A stretch of DNA of 64,000 bases from Kangiella profundi (lineage in GTDB: Bacteria > Pseudomonadota > Gammaproteobacteria > Enterobacterales > Kangiellaceae): positions 1,302,001 through 1,366,000 of the forward strand of contig NZ_CP025120.1 in NCBI RefSeq assembly GCF_002838765.1, in the 5' to 3' direction. The position numbers and the translations under genes were made by a program. This document shows positions 1 through 9,278 of the stretch, in pieces (the stretch's first letter is position 1; each line of letters begins with the position of its first letter). The notes below the pieces were generated by a model that was not told where the DNA came from, made no database searches, and was given only the letters and a program-made list of their open reading frames with translations.

Positions 1-1266
1 GAAGGGACATCGATTAGCGTCAGTCATGCACCGGTGGTGACATCGCTGGCAGCTGTTCGCAAAAAAATATTTGGCCATAAGCTCAGCGACGAGGAAGTCA
101 CCGAGATCGTAAAGGACATAAGCGACCATCGTTATTCCGATATCGAAATTGCCAGCTTTCTCAGCGTTTGTGCGGGCAGTCGTCTGGATGTGGATGAAAT
201 CATTGCCTTGACACAGGCCATGGTGGCTTGCGGTAAACGTCTAAGCTGGCCCGATTCACCCATGGTGCTGGATAAGCATTGCATTGGTGGATTGCCGGGT
301 AATCGCACCACTCCTTTAGTGGTAGCGATTATCAGTGCAGCAGGATTAACCATACCGAAAACATCTTCACGTGCCATCACTTCACCGGCAGGTACAGCTG
401 ATACCATGGAGGCCCTGACGACAGTCAATCTCAGCCTCTCACAGATTCAACGAGTTGTTGCAGAAACTCACGGCTGTCTCGCCTGGGGTGGGGCGGTGAA
501 TCTTAGCCCCGCCGATGATTTATTGATTCGAATTGAGCGTGCGCTGGATCTTGATGGCGAAGGGCAGTTGATTGCATCGGTATTGTCGAAAAAAATCGCT
601 GCGGGTTCTACCCATGTGGTGATTGATATTCCAGTCGGCCCTACTGCAAAAGTGCGTTCGCAAAAAGACGCCGATCGCCTCGCTTCACTATTTACACAGG
701 TTGGTGCTACGTGCGGACTTCAGGTTCGTTGCTTGATAACGGACGGTAGTCAGCCCGTCGGGCGCGGTGTTGGTCCAGTAGAGGAAGTCCGCGATGTAAT
801 GGCTGTTTTGCGGCGCAGCAGCGATGCTGCCGAGGACCTTCGAGAGCGGGCACTGTTTTTGGCGGCCCATCTGTTTTCCCTGGCGTATCAGCAAACCTAT
901 GAACAAGGTTTGCAAAAGGCTACCGAAATTCTTGATAGCGGTGCGGCGTGGAAACAATTTCACCGAATTATAGCGGCCCAGGGCGGGATGAAATCTTTGC
1001 CTTCTGCAGATTTTCAACATACGGTAACCACCGCATCAACCGGCACTTTGCAGACGATTGATAATCGCCAATTAGCGCGCTTGGCGAAACTGGCGGGAGC
1101 GCCCAATGTCGCAGCAGCGGGTTTGCGCTTGCATAAAAGTGTCGGTGAAAAGGTAGAGCGAGGTGAACCACTGTTCACACTGTACAGTGACACAGAAGGC
1201 GAATTGCAATACGCATTGGCTTATTACCGACAATCCAACATTTTTACCATTGGAGATGCCTCATGA
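1..1266 (+). CDS. AMP phosphorylase / type-2 thymidine phosphorylase, 5' end outside window (copy 1)
   Basis: Phosphorolytic enzyme of the thymidine/AMP phosphorylase family, expected to split a nucleoside or nucleotide with phosphate into base and (5-phospho)ribose 1-phosphate. The frame is open from base 1, and the first codons (EGTSISVSHAP) align with residues 84-94 of the complete paralogue at 55732, so a GTG at 34 is not the real start and about 80 N-terminal residues lie upstream. Visible signatures are KHCIGGLPGNR (bases 274-306), TSSRAITSPAGTADTMEA (361-414), HGCLAWGG and LSKKIAAGS. The N-terminal extension implied by the paralogue is typical of AMP phosphorylase and type-2 enzymes, not of classical DeoA. 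The stop overlaps the next start in an ATGA. Whether the substrate is AMP or a nucleoside cannot be read from the sequence. Confidence 0.88.
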   Translation, partial: EGTSISVSHAPVVTSLAAVRKKIFGHKLSDEEVTEIVKDISDHRYSDIEIASFLSVCAGSRLDVDEIIALTQAMVACGKRLSWPDSPMVLDKHCIGGLPGNRTTPLVVAIISAAGLTIPKTSSRAITSPAGTADTMEALTTVNLSLSQIQRVVAETHGCLAWGGAVNLSPADDLLIRIERALDLDGEGQLIASVLSKKIAAGSTHVVIDIPVGPTAKVRSQKDADRLASLFTQVGATCGLQVRCLITDGSQPVGRGVGPVEEVRDVMAVLRRSSDAAEDLRERALFLAAHLFSLAYQQTYEQGLQKATEILDSGAAWKQFHRIIAAQGGMKSLPSADFQHTVTTASTGTLQTIDNRQLARLAKLAGAPNVAAAGLRLHKSVGEKVERGEPLFTLYSDTEGELQYALAYYRQSNIFTIGDAS

Positions 1267-2204
1267 GTGAGTCGAAGACAGTTTTAGGAAGGAAACCCTT
1301 AGTGTTTAGCTTGGACAATCACTCGTTGGCGGATTCACTTGCAAAGACGAAGAGTGTGCAGCGTGGTAAGTTTGACGTACGTCAATTTCCCGATGGCGAA
1401 TCCTATTTACGTATCACCTCCGATGTGGAAGGGCGTGTCTGTATTGTTGTTGCTGATTTGTCGCACCCCAATGCGAAGTATCTGCCGTTACTATTTTTGG
1501 TCGAAACCCTGCGAGAACTGGGGGCTTCGCAAGTTGGCTTGGTGGCGCCCTATCTTAGCTATATGCGCCAAGATCGCCGTTTTGTAGATGGGGAGGCAGT
1601 GACTTCACGCATTTTTGCCAAATCCCTTTCTCAACATATAGATTGGTTGGTGACAGTTGATCCACATTTACATCGCTATCACTCCCTCGACGAAATTTAC
1701 ACTGTACCTAGTCAAGTTGTACAAGGTGCTCCGGCATTGGCACAGTGGTTAAAATCAAAAACAAATCTATTGTTGGTAGGGCCTGATAGTGAGAGTGAAC
1801 AATGGGTATCTGATATTGCCAATTATAGCCAGCACCCGTTTGTGATCGGTGAGAAACAGCGTTTCGGTGATCGTCATGTAGAAGTCTCCTTGCCAAACAT
1901 TGATGCATACAGAGATAAAACAGCCGTTATTATTGATGATGTGATATCGAGCGGGCAGACCATTCTGGAATGCATAAAATACCTTAAATCCAAGGGCGTC
2001 GAACACATTCAATGTATTGCCGTACATGGGATTTTCGCCGATGATTCCGATCAAGTCCTGATCAAAGCCGGTTTAAGCCAGCTGGCAACAACTAACACCA
2101 TTCCACATTCCTCCAATGCTATTGATATCTCGCCGCGACTGATGACAGCCATTAATTCTATGCTGCAATTAACAAGATCAGATTTCACAGGAGAAGTTTT
2201 ATGA
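1263..2204 (+). CDS. Ribose-phosphate pyrophosphokinase (PRPP synthetase) family protein, copy 1
   Basis: A 313-residue PRPP-synthetase homologue. Members transfer pyrophosphate from ATP to ribose 5-phosphate. Visible are FPDGESYLR (42-50), the flexible-loop motif YMRQDRRF (100-107), TVDPHLHRYH (131-140), VGPDSES (172-178) and the PRPP loop IDDVISSGQT (224-233), which lacks the usual TGGT ending. The GEKQRFGDRHVEV stretch resembles archaeal-type enzymes more than E. coli Prs. It overlaps the phosphorylase by ATGA and the next gene by ATGA, so the three are translationally coupled. Next to an AMP phosphorylase it may handle ribose 1,5-bisphosphate or run between PRPP and ribose 5-phosphate; that is inference. 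Confidence 0.85.
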   Translation: MSESKTVLGRKPLVFSLDNHSLADSLAKTKSVQRGKFDVRQFPDGESYLRITSDVEGRVCIVVADLSHPNAKYLPLLFLVETLRELGASQVGLVAPYLSYMRQDRRFVDGEAVTSRIFAKSLSQHIDWLVTVDPHLHRYHSLDEIYTVPSQVVQGAPALAQWLKSKTNLLLVGPDSESEQWVSDIANYSQHPFVIGEKQRFGDRHVEVSLPNIDAYRDKTAVIIDDVISSGQTILECIKYLKSKGVEHIQCIAVHGIFADDSDQVLIKAGLSQLATTNTIPHSSNAIDISPRLMTAINSMLQLTRSDFTGEVL

Positions 2205-3556
2205 GAATTACCTTTTTAGGAGGCACAGAAACCGTAACCGGTTCAAAGTTTCTGCTGGAAACTGAACGTAGCAAAGTGCTGATAGACTGCGGCCTGTATC
2301 AAGGCTACAAATGGTTAAGGGAGCGCAATTGGCAGTCCCTACCGTTGGATATCGACAAGCTCGATGCTGTTTTACTTACTCATGCGCATTTAGATCACTC
2401 TGGCTATATACCCGCCTTATATAAACAAGGATACCGGGGTCCGGTTATCACCCATCACGCCACTAAAGACTTGTGCCAGATCCTGTTGGCCGATAGTGGT
2501 CATATTCAAGAAGAGGATGCGAAATACTATAGCAAGCATAAATTAAGCAAACACGAACACCCCGAACCGCTCTATGACCGTCAAACTGCCGAAGCGAGTA
2601 TGGCTCTATTTCAATCGATTGACTTTGATGAGCAGGTTGAAGTCGGTGATATTCGTTTTTACCTGCAACCGGCGGGGCATATTCTCGGTGCAGCAAGTAT
2701 CATCATTGAAGCGGAAGGCAAACGCATTGGGTTCTCTGGTGATGTGGGACGTTTCGATGACGTGTTAATGAAACCGCCACGCCCGTTGCCTGAACTTGAT
2801 TTGTTACTGATGGAGTCCACTTATGGTAATCGACAGCACGATCCACAAGACGCTGCTCAACAATTAGCTGCCGTAGTTAATCGCGTTGCAAAAAACGGTG
2901 GTGTTTTACTGGTACCAGCATTCGCCGTAGGTAGGGCGCAGGCTTTACAGCATCTGCTTGCGAGTTTGATGGAGCAGGAAGCCATCCCACGGCTGCCTAT
3001 CTATCTCGACAGTCCTATGGCTATCAAGGTGTCGGACATATTTTGTCATCACAGCGAACAACATCGACTAAGCAATGAGCAATGTCACCGTATGTGTGAT
3101 CAGGTTACCTATACCCGCACAGTAGATGAATCTAAGGCGCTGGCAGGACAGGCATTTCCCCATGTCATCATTGCAGGTAGCGGGATGGCCACCGGGGGGC
3201 GAATTCTGCATCACTTTAAACGATTATTAAGTGATATTAGAACAACAGTGCTGTTTACCGGATACCAAGCGGGAGGAACGCGAGGCGCTAAGATGCTTGA
3301 AGGTGTCGGTGCTGTTAAAATCCATGGTAGTTGGATTCCTCTGAGGGCAGATGTTGAGGTAATTTCGGGACTTTCTGGGCATGCGGATTATCTCGAACTT
3401 ACCGAATGGCTACGTCAGTCAAAACTGGCAAGTACAACGCCAATTAAACTGATTCACGGTGACCCTGAAGCATTGGAAGGCTTGCGTGTACATTTTCAGG
3501 AACAAACACATTATAAGGTCGATGTTGCCGGTTATCGCGATATTTTGCATCTGTAA
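2201..3556 (+). CDS. Beta-CASP metallo-beta-lactamase-fold hydrolase (copy 1)
   Basis: A 451-residue MBL-fold protein with a beta-CASP domain, the family of RNA exo/endonucleases related to CPSF73 and RNase J-like YsiH/RcsR proteins. The metal-binding motif THAHLDHSG is at 60-68, followed by SGDVGR, ESTYGNR, PAFAVGRAQ, the beta-CASP signature IAGSGMATGGR and the C-terminal SGHAD motif. All zinc ligands expected of an active enzyme appear to be present. The start ATG overlaps the upstream stop (ATGA). A related protein closes the second module at 59726. Family members cleave RNA, but why one sits in a nucleotide-catabolic operon is unknown; supplying nucleotides from RNA is a possible link. 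Confidence 0.87.
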   Translation: MRITFLGGTETVTGSKFLLETERSKVLIDCGLYQGYKWLRERNWQSLPLDIDKLDAVLLTHAHLDHSGYIPALYKQGYRGPVITHHATKDLCQILLADSGHIQEEDAKYYSKHKLSKHEHPEPLYDRQTAEASMALFQSIDFDEQVEVGDIRFYLQPAGHILGAASIIIEAEGKRIGFSGDVGRFDDVLMKPPRPLPELDLLLMESTYGNRQHDPQDAAQQLAAVVNRVAKNGGVLLVPAFAVGRAQALQHLLASLMEQEAIPRLPIYLDSPMAIKVSDIFCHHSEQHRLSNEQCHRMCDQVTYTRTVDESKALAGQAFPHVIIAGSGMATGGRILHHFKRLLSDIRTTVLFTGYQAGGTRGAKMLEGVGAVKIHGSWIPLRADVEVISGLSGHADYLELTEWLRQSKLASTTPIKLIHGDPEALEGLRVHFQEQTHYKVDVAGYRDILHL

Positions 3557-3605
3557 TCGAGGTGGTTTTTTGAAATACGTACAAGGTTAATAAGAGGAAA
3601 AGATC

Positions 3606-4064
3606 ATGCAAATTGAAACCCTGAAAGATGTACTACACTGGACTAAAGAGTTCCACCAGCACTTGAGCCAGTGTTTGTTCCACTGCGCAAATAAAAACCT
3701 TGATGAGCGGGCTAGGATGATGCTGACATATCTTTCCGAACATGAAAAAACATTGAAAGATGTGGTCAGTGGTTTTGAAAAATCCGGAGAAGCAAGCGCT
3801 CTCAAAACCTGGTGTTATGAATATGTAAATCGCCACCCTATTACTCGACACGCCCACTGTGACACTCCTTTTGCCGAACTCAATGCTTCGCAGATTATGG
3901 ACGTGATTATCGAGCAACACCAGCAGGTTATCGAACTATATCGCTATCTGGCATCGCGCGCGGAAATTCCATCAGCTATGGAGTTATTGAATTCATTACT
4001 TTCGCTGGAGGAACACGAAATGATGCGCATAGTGCAATCGTCAAATCGGTTTAGCGATTTGTAG
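3606..4064 (+). CDS. Small helical protein of unknown function
   Basis: A 152-residue protein that I do not recognise. It is predicted almost wholly helical and soluble, with no signal peptide. Histidine/glutamate pairs recur on the helices (WTKEFHQH, YLSEHEKT, EQHQQVIELYRY, LEEHEMMRI), a pattern that recalls ferritin-like or hemerythrin-like four-helix bundles. No complete metal site can be assigned. An AGAGG Shine-Dalgarno lies 7 bases before the ATG. It sits 49 bases after the beta-CASP gene and 34 before a small membrane protein, inside the same operon. Confidence 0.6.
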   Translation: MQIETLKDVLHWTKEFHQHLSQCLFHCANKNLDERARMMLTYLSEHEKTLKDVVSGFEKSGEASALKTWCYEYVNRHPITRHAHCDTPFAELNASQIMDVIIEQHQQVIELYRYLASRAEIPSAMELLNSLLSLEEHEMMRIVQSSNRFSDL

Positions 4065-4098
4065 ACTGGTAAATTTACACGATAGAAGGAGTTTTGGT

Positions 4099-4356
4099 AT
4101 GAAACTACATACATTTAAATTTGGCCTGGCCTGCTTAATCAGTGCCATTGTATTTTGGGTTATTTGCAGTGTCCTAGTGGCGGTGATTCCTTCAATGGCT
4201 ATGTCCATATCCGGAGATATGCTACACATGCAATTGCAGGATATGGGCTGGCATCTGACCATTACCGGTGTAGTTTGGGGAGGGATAGCCTGGGCTCTAG
4301 TAGCGGGTATTTTGGGATGGCTACTTGCTGCTATATATAACCGTTTGCTGGACTAA
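4099..4356 (+). CDS. DUF5676-like small membrane protein
   Basis: An 85-residue protein with two hydrophobic segments (about 8-32 and 53-80) joined by a short loop. The last segment, GWHLTITGVVWGGIAWALVA followed by LGWLLAAIYN, resembles the DUF5676 family of small inner-membrane proteins often found in metal or stress islands. AGAAGGAG precedes the start at good spacing. The function is unknown. It belongs to the same operon by spacing (34 bases upstream, 21 downstream). Confidence 0.65.
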   Translation: MKLHTFKFGLACLISAIVFWVICSVLVAVIPSMAMSISGDMLHMQLQDMGWHLTITGVVWGGIAWALVAGILGWLLAAIYNRLLD

Positions 4357-4377
4357 GACTAGCAGCAAGACTCTGTT

Positions 4378-5490
4378 ATGACTTGCATATTGGTTCTTAA
4401 TCCCGGCAGTTCCAGCATAAAGTGGACGGTCTTTTGTAGCTTCACCAAGGATCTCAATGAAGATCCTATTGCGATTGATCATGGACAGATTGCCTTGACA
4501 ATTGTTGGGAGCGATGTGTTTCAGCATATTGTGTCAGCAACAGCGGCTTATAAGATTTTCGCTGTGATTGTCAGGGTAGTGCACGGCGGTTCGCAGTTTT
4601 CACACCCGATAGAGGTCAGCCATTACATTTTCAATAAACTCAAAGCACTCGATTTATTGGCGCCGTTACACAACAGGGTCGCTATCGAGCTTATCGAAAG
4701 TTGTCAGCAGTATGATGAGTCCCTTCGTGTATTTGCTGCATTTGATACACAGTTTTTTATCAACCTACCGGCCGTGGCACAAATCTACGGCCTGCCTTTG
4801 GATTTGATTGAACGGCATCAGTTGCGCCGATACGGTTTTCACGGCTTTGCGCACCAAGATATGGTGCGTCAGTGGTGTATAGAAAATCCGTATCGGCAAC
4901 AATTTTCGCTAGTGACCGCACAGCTGGGTAGCGGCTGTTCAATGACGGCGATTCGCAACGGCAAACCGGTGGATACTACCATGGGTTTTACCCCTAATGA
5001 CGGCCTACTAATGCGAACACGCAGCGGTGAGATTGATCCCGGTTTACTGATTTGGTTACAGCAACAGGAAGGTTGGTCCTCCAACGAAATCGATCATCTT
5101 CTTAATACGGAAGCCGGCTGGAAGGGACTGTCTGGAGGCATAGATAATATGGCTGATCTATTTGCAAGTGAACACCCTCAATGTCGTCTGGCATTTGACC
5201 TTTTTCGATATCGATTCCAGAAAACATTGGGAGCATATTTTTCGATTTTAGGTGGACTTGATGGAGTTGTGCTCAGTGGGGGCGTTGCTGAGCATAGCCT
5301 GGCCATTTGCCGAGAGTTATTATCGGGGTTATCACATTTGGGCATCGAGTTACGTTCACAATCGGCCAGCGGTGACCTGCCTATATTACTCTCCTCTAAG
5401 ACATCAAAAGTACAGTGCCGGGTAGTCGCTGTCGATGAAGCCAGTACAATGCTACACGCGGTACAACAACAATTCGCAGACGATTTTTAG
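4378..5490 (+). CDS. ackA: Acetate kinase family protein
   Basis: A 370-residue acetate kinase: acetyl phosphate + ADP to acetate + ATP. Hallmarks are the nucleotide/phosphate motif LNPGSSSIKW (7-16), the arginine/histidine motif RVVHGG (66-71), FDTQFF (in place of the usual FDTAFH), RRYGFHG, and TAQLGSGCSM followed by DTTMGFTPNDGL and RSGEIDP. It is somewhat shorter than typical enzymes (about 400 residues). It lies 30 bases upstream of phosphoketolase, whose product acetyl phosphate is its substrate, so the pair forms an ATP-yielding branch. A divergent member (FDTQFF, short C-terminus) would still keep the catalytic residues I can see. Confidence 0.87.
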   Translation: MTCILVLNPGSSSIKWTVFCSFTKDLNEDPIAIDHGQIALTIVGSDVFQHIVSATAAYKIFAVIVRVVHGGSQFSHPIEVSHYIFNKLKALDLLAPLHNRVAIELIESCQQYDESLRVFAAFDTQFFINLPAVAQIYGLPLDLIERHQLRRYGFHGFAHQDMVRQWCIENPYRQQFSLVTAQLGSGCSMTAIRNGKPVDTTMGFTPNDGLLMRTRSGEIDPGLLIWLQQQEGWSSNEIDHLLNTEAGWKGLSGGIDNMADLFASEHPQCRLAFDLFRYRFQKTLGAYFSILGGLDGVVLSGGVAEHSLAICRELLSGLSHLGIELRSQSASGDLPILLSSKTSKVQCRVVAVDEASTMLHAVQQQFADDF

Positions 5491-5520
5491 CTGCTTTCAG
5501 TAGCCGACTAAGGATGTAAT

Positions 5521-7887
5521 ATGTATACAATTGACCCACAAAATCACCATCGCATCGAACAGCGTGCAAGACTTTATCGCGAAACCTATTCGGCTTTTGC
5601 CCACTGGGCAGATGGATACGGGGTTATACAACACAGCGATGAAACACAAGTTCGCATATTTGATCTGTGCCAGCAACTGGTGTGTGAAGGGCGCTTCCAA
5701 CAAATTGAAGATGTGCTGGATATTTTGTCAGCTGCTGACCGTTTGACAAGTGCGGCGATGTGGTTGGTGGTGCATATGACTTACAGCACCAAAGTGGACT
5801 TGTCCGGTAATTCCCTCGACGCTGAAGATTTTAAGTCCAATCCTCAGGGACATACGGGCGGCTCGCTCAATATGGTGCCTGCTTATGTAGCTTACATGGT
5901 AGCTAACCGTCTGACGGGAATAACCCGAAGTTGGTTGATGGGGCAGGGCCACTGTGTGGCGGCCATAGACGCGGTCAATGTGTTACTGCAGAACCTCTAT
6001 CCGGAACAGGGGGAGCGCTACCCCCTAAGTGATGAAGGTCTGTCGCAATTGGCCAAGGATTTTTACAGCTACGCGATTACGGATGATGGTTGCCCCGGTG
6101 TCCCATTAGGCAGTCATGTCAATCCACACACGGCGGGCGGTTTGATTGAAGGTGGCTACCTGGGTTTTGCCGAGCTGCAATACGTGCATATGCCTCTGCC
6201 CGGTGAACGCCTGGTGGCATTCCTGAGTGACGGTGCTTTTGAAGAACAGCGCGGTAGTGACTGGGCCAGCCGTTGGTGGCGGGCCGAGGACTGTGGTCTG
6301 GTAACACCGGTGATGATCGCCAATGGCCGGCGTATTGATCAGCGCTCCACCATGTATCAGCAGGGCGGCCTGACCTGGTTTTATGAGCATTTGGAGCAGA
6401 ACGACTTTCATCCGATCGCCATCGACGGGCGCGATCCAGCTGCGTTTATCTGGGGAATATTTGAATCTGAAGCACGCTTGCAAGCCTGCAGTGCACATAT
6501 TCGTGCAGGAAAAATGTGTTATCCGGTGAAACTGCCGTACCTGATTGCCGAAACGGAAAAAGGCTACGGTTTTTACGGTGCTGGCACCAATGCAGCCCAC
6601 GGCACGCCTTTGCCCGGCAACCCTCGTAGCGATGCCGGGGCTCGGCAGCTATTCAATGAACACGCTGCCAGGCTCTTTCTGCCGCGTACTGAGCTGACCA
6701 GTGCAATCGAAAAAATAACACAACATAAGGCGGATAACCGGGTACCGGAAAAATACCATGCGCTCGGTCAGCGTGATGTCGTTTTAAAACTACCAACTGC
6801 TTCACCACAGTGCGAAAAGGGGCAAGCATTGTCACCCATGGCAGCCGTAGATAAGCGCTTGTGTGAGTGGCATCTCGCCAATCCGGGCGTGCGCGTACGT
6901 ATCGGCAACCCTGATGAATTGCGAAGTAATCGCATGGGCAAAACGTTGGATCTTCTCAAACATCGAGTATTAAACCCGGAAGATGGTGTGGCCGAATCGA
7001 TACATGGTTCTGTCATTACCGCACTTAATGAGGAGGCCGTAGTAAGCGCGGCACTGGCCAATAAAGGTGGCATGAATCTGGTGGTCAGTTATGAAGCCTT
7101 TGCCATGAAAATGATTGGCGCACTACGTCAGGAAATAATTTTTGCACGGCACCAAAAAGAACTCAATCGACCTGCACGATGGCTATCGCTTCCGGTTATT
7201 GCTACTTCACATTTGTGGGAGAATGGCAAAAATGAGCAATCCCATCAGGATTCATCGTTTGGTGAAGTGTTGTTAGGTGAAATGAGCGATATGACGCGCG
7301 TTGTTTATCCCGCAGATGCTAGCACTGCTGTTGCCTGCCTTGATGCATGCTATCAGAGCCAAGGCCAAATTTGGGCGATGACCATTCCCAAACAGGAAAT
7401 CACGACAACTTTCAGCTCTGAACAGGCTCAACAATTGGTCGAAGAGGGCGCTCTGACAGTGGAAGAGGATGACACCGTCGTTGTGGAACTGGTGGCGGTT
7501 GGAGCCTACCAGTTACGCGTGTGCCATGAAGTCCGTCAGGCATTGCGAGATAATGGCATTGGCAGCCGTATCACATACCTGCTTGAACCTGGCCGTTTTA
7601 GGATTCCACGCGACGAGCATGAAAAGGCCATTGTCAGCAGGCTTGTAGAGAAGTCACAATTTTTTGATAACTCAGTTCGCTTGCGTGTATTTGTATCCCA
7701 TATGCGGCCTGAGGTTCTTTTAGGTGTTTGTCGACCTCTAGATCTGGGTAGTGACCGTTGTTTGGCATTTGGGTATCGCAACCGCGGTGGCACATTGGAT
7801 ACGCAGGGCTTGCTGGAAGCGAATCAGTGTAGTGACAAATTCATCGTAGCAGAAGTTCTACAAAGAATAAGTTCGGGAGGAGAGTGA
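5521..7887 (+). CDS. xfp: Xylulose-5-phosphate/fructose-6-phosphate phosphoketolase
   Basis: A 788-residue thiamine-diphosphate enzyme that cleaves xylulose 5-phosphate (or fructose 6-phosphate) with phosphate into acetyl phosphate and glyceraldehyde 3-phosphate (or erythrose 4-phosphate). Full-length for the family. Seen are GHTGGSLNMVPAYVAY, GQGHCVAAIDAVNVLL, the ThDP/Mg region LSDGAFEEQRGSDWASRWW, ANGRRIDQRSTM and SVITALNEEAVVSA. It follows acetate kinase and abuts the permease start with no gap (TGA-ATG). The neighbourhood points to use of pentose phosphate for substrate-level ATP formation. Confidence 0.92.
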   Translation: MYTIDPQNHHRIEQRARLYRETYSAFAHWADGYGVIQHSDETQVRIFDLCQQLVCEGRFQQIEDVLDILSAADRLTSAAMWLVVHMTYSTKVDLSGNSLDAEDFKSNPQGHTGGSLNMVPAYVAYMVANRLTGITRSWLMGQGHCVAAIDAVNVLLQNLYPEQGERYPLSDEGLSQLAKDFYSYAITDDGCPGVPLGSHVNPHTAGGLIEGGYLGFAELQYVHMPLPGERLVAFLSDGAFEEQRGSDWASRWWRAEDCGLVTPVMIANGRRIDQRSTMYQQGGLTWFYEHLEQNDFHPIAIDGRDPAAFIWGIFESEARLQACSAHIRAGKMCYPVKLPYLIAETEKGYGFYGAGTNAAHGTPLPGNPRSDAGARQLFNEHAARLFLPRTELTSAIEKITQHKADNRVPEKYHALGQRDVVLKLPTASPQCEKGQALSPMAAVDKRLCEWHLANPGVRVRIGNPDELRSNRMGKTLDLLKHRVLNPEDGVAESIHGSVITALNEEAVVSAALANKGGMNLVVSYEAFAMKMIGALRQEIIFARHQKELNRPARWLSLPVIATSHLWENGKNEQSHQDSSFGEVLLGEMSDMTRVVYPADASTAVACLDACYQSQGQIWAMTIPKQEITTTFSSEQAQQLVEEGALTVEEDDTVVVELVAVGAYQLRVCHEVRQALRDNGIGSRITYLLEPGRFRIPRDEHEKAIVSRLVEKSQFFDNSVRLRVFVSHMRPEVLLGVCRPLDLGSDRCLAFGYRNRGGTLDTQGLLEANQCSDKFIVAEVLQRISSGGE

Positions 7888-9234
7888 ATGAAGCAAGACA
7901 CAGATCGCACGACTCACTATGATAAGGGTAGCTTAACGCTCTCCGGTACCGTGATGCTGGGGACAGGAGTCATGATAGGCGCAGGCATTTTTGCACTGAC
8001 CGGGCAAATGGCGGAAATGGCGGGCGTACTGTTCCCGCTGGCATTTGTGGCAGCAGCGATGGTCGTTTCTTTCAGTGCCTACTCTTACGTCAAAATTTCC
8101 AATGCCTATCCCTCAGCCGGAGGGATAGGAATGTATTTACATAAGGCCTATGGCGACAGCTTGCCGACAGCGTTCAATGCCCTGTTGATGTACTTCTCCA
8201 TGGTGATCGCGCAGAGTTTCCTGGCGCGCACGTTTGGCTCCTATACCATGCAATTATTCGGCGGTGATGAATCCGGACAAATGGTGGCGATGCTGGGTGT
8301 GGGGCTGATTATTTTTGCGTTTATCGTCAATCTGTTAAGTAACCGCTTTATTCAAAAGGTAGCTGGGTTTATCGGAGTGTTAAAGATTGGCGGAATTTTG
8401 GTGTTCGGCATTATCGGTGTGTGGGTGGCTGATAGCCTAGCGCTAGATTTCGGTCACATGGGTAACGTTGAAGTCTCCGGAAATTTTCTTGGTGCTACCG
8501 CTCTCGGGATTTTGGCTTTTAAAGGTTTTACCACCATTACCAACAGTGGATCTGAGGTAATCGATCCTAAGCGAAATGTTGGAAGAGCTATCGTTATCTC
8601 TATTGTTGCGTGTGTAGTCATCTACACCCTGGTTGGCTTTTCAGTAGCCAGTAACCTATCCCTGAGTGAAATCATAGATACTCGCGATTACTCCCTGGCA
8701 GCGGCTGCGCGACCAGCGCTTGGAGAATACGGAGTATGGTTTACAGTCGCAATTGCCATGACGGCAACTGCGGGCGGCATTCTTGCCAGTATTTTTGCGG
8801 TGTCCCGGATGCTGGCTATGTTGACCGAAATGAAACTGGTTCCCCACAGACATTTCGGCATGCCGGGAAGTATCCAAAAACATACACTTGCCTATACCGT
8901 GGTACTCGGTATTTTTCTTACGGCCTTTTTTGACCTGTCGCGGATAGCCGCCCTGGGTATTGTTTTTTATCTGGTCATGGACATTGCCATTCATTGGGGC
9001 GTGATTCGTTATTTGGCGGATGAAATTAAAGCAATGCGCTGGGTACCGATTGTAGCCATTATTTTCGATTTGCTGACACTGTTCGGTTTTGTTTGGGTGA
9101 AACTGAACGCTGACCCGTGGGTTATCGGTGTTGCTCTTATCACGATGTTACTGATCGCAGCGGGCGAGAGGTGGTTCTTGCATTCGAATAGACGGCAACG
9201 ACTACTACACGAAGACGGTAAGCACCAGCATTGA
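7888..9234 (+). CDS. APC-superfamily permease
   Basis: A 448-residue polytopic membrane protein with about 12 predicted helices, starting directly after the phosphoketolase stop and preceded by GGAGGAG inside that gene. The first helix carries the APC signature GTGVMIGAGIFALTGQ (near residue 25), and helix 6 region AFKGFTTITNSGSEV matches amino-acid/polyamine/organocation transporters. The substrate is unknown; APC members carry amino acids, amines or occasionally purines, so an operon-specific substrate such as a base is possible but not shown. Confidence 0.85.
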   Translation: MKQDTDRTTHYDKGSLTLSGTVMLGTGVMIGAGIFALTGQMAEMAGVLFPLAFVAAAMVVSFSAYSYVKISNAYPSAGGIGMYLHKAYGDSLPTAFNALLMYFSMVIAQSFLARTFGSYTMQLFGGDESGQMVAMLGVGLIIFAFIVNLLSNRFIQKVAGFIGVLKIGGILVFGIIGVWVADSLALDFGHMGNVEVSGNFLGATALGILAFKGFTTITNSGSEVIDPKRNVGRAIVISIVACVVIYTLVGFSVASNLSLSEIIDTRDYSLAAAARPALGEYGVWFTVAIAMTATAGGILASIFAVSRMLAMLTEMKLVPHRHFGMPGSIQKHTLAYTVVLGIFLTAFFDLSRIAALGIVFYLVMDIAIHWGVIRYLADEIKAMRWVPIVAIIFDLLTLFGFVWVKLNADPWVIGVALITMLLIAAGERWFLHSNRRQRLLHEDGKHQH

Positions 9235-9278
9235 TGCCTACTGTTCAAAGTTAAAAATCACTTTGTTAACTTGGGAAA

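Noticed and set aside
6106..6600. 164-codon minus-strand frame inside phosphoketolase
   Set aside because: Shadow of the phosphoketolase gene; no ribosome site.
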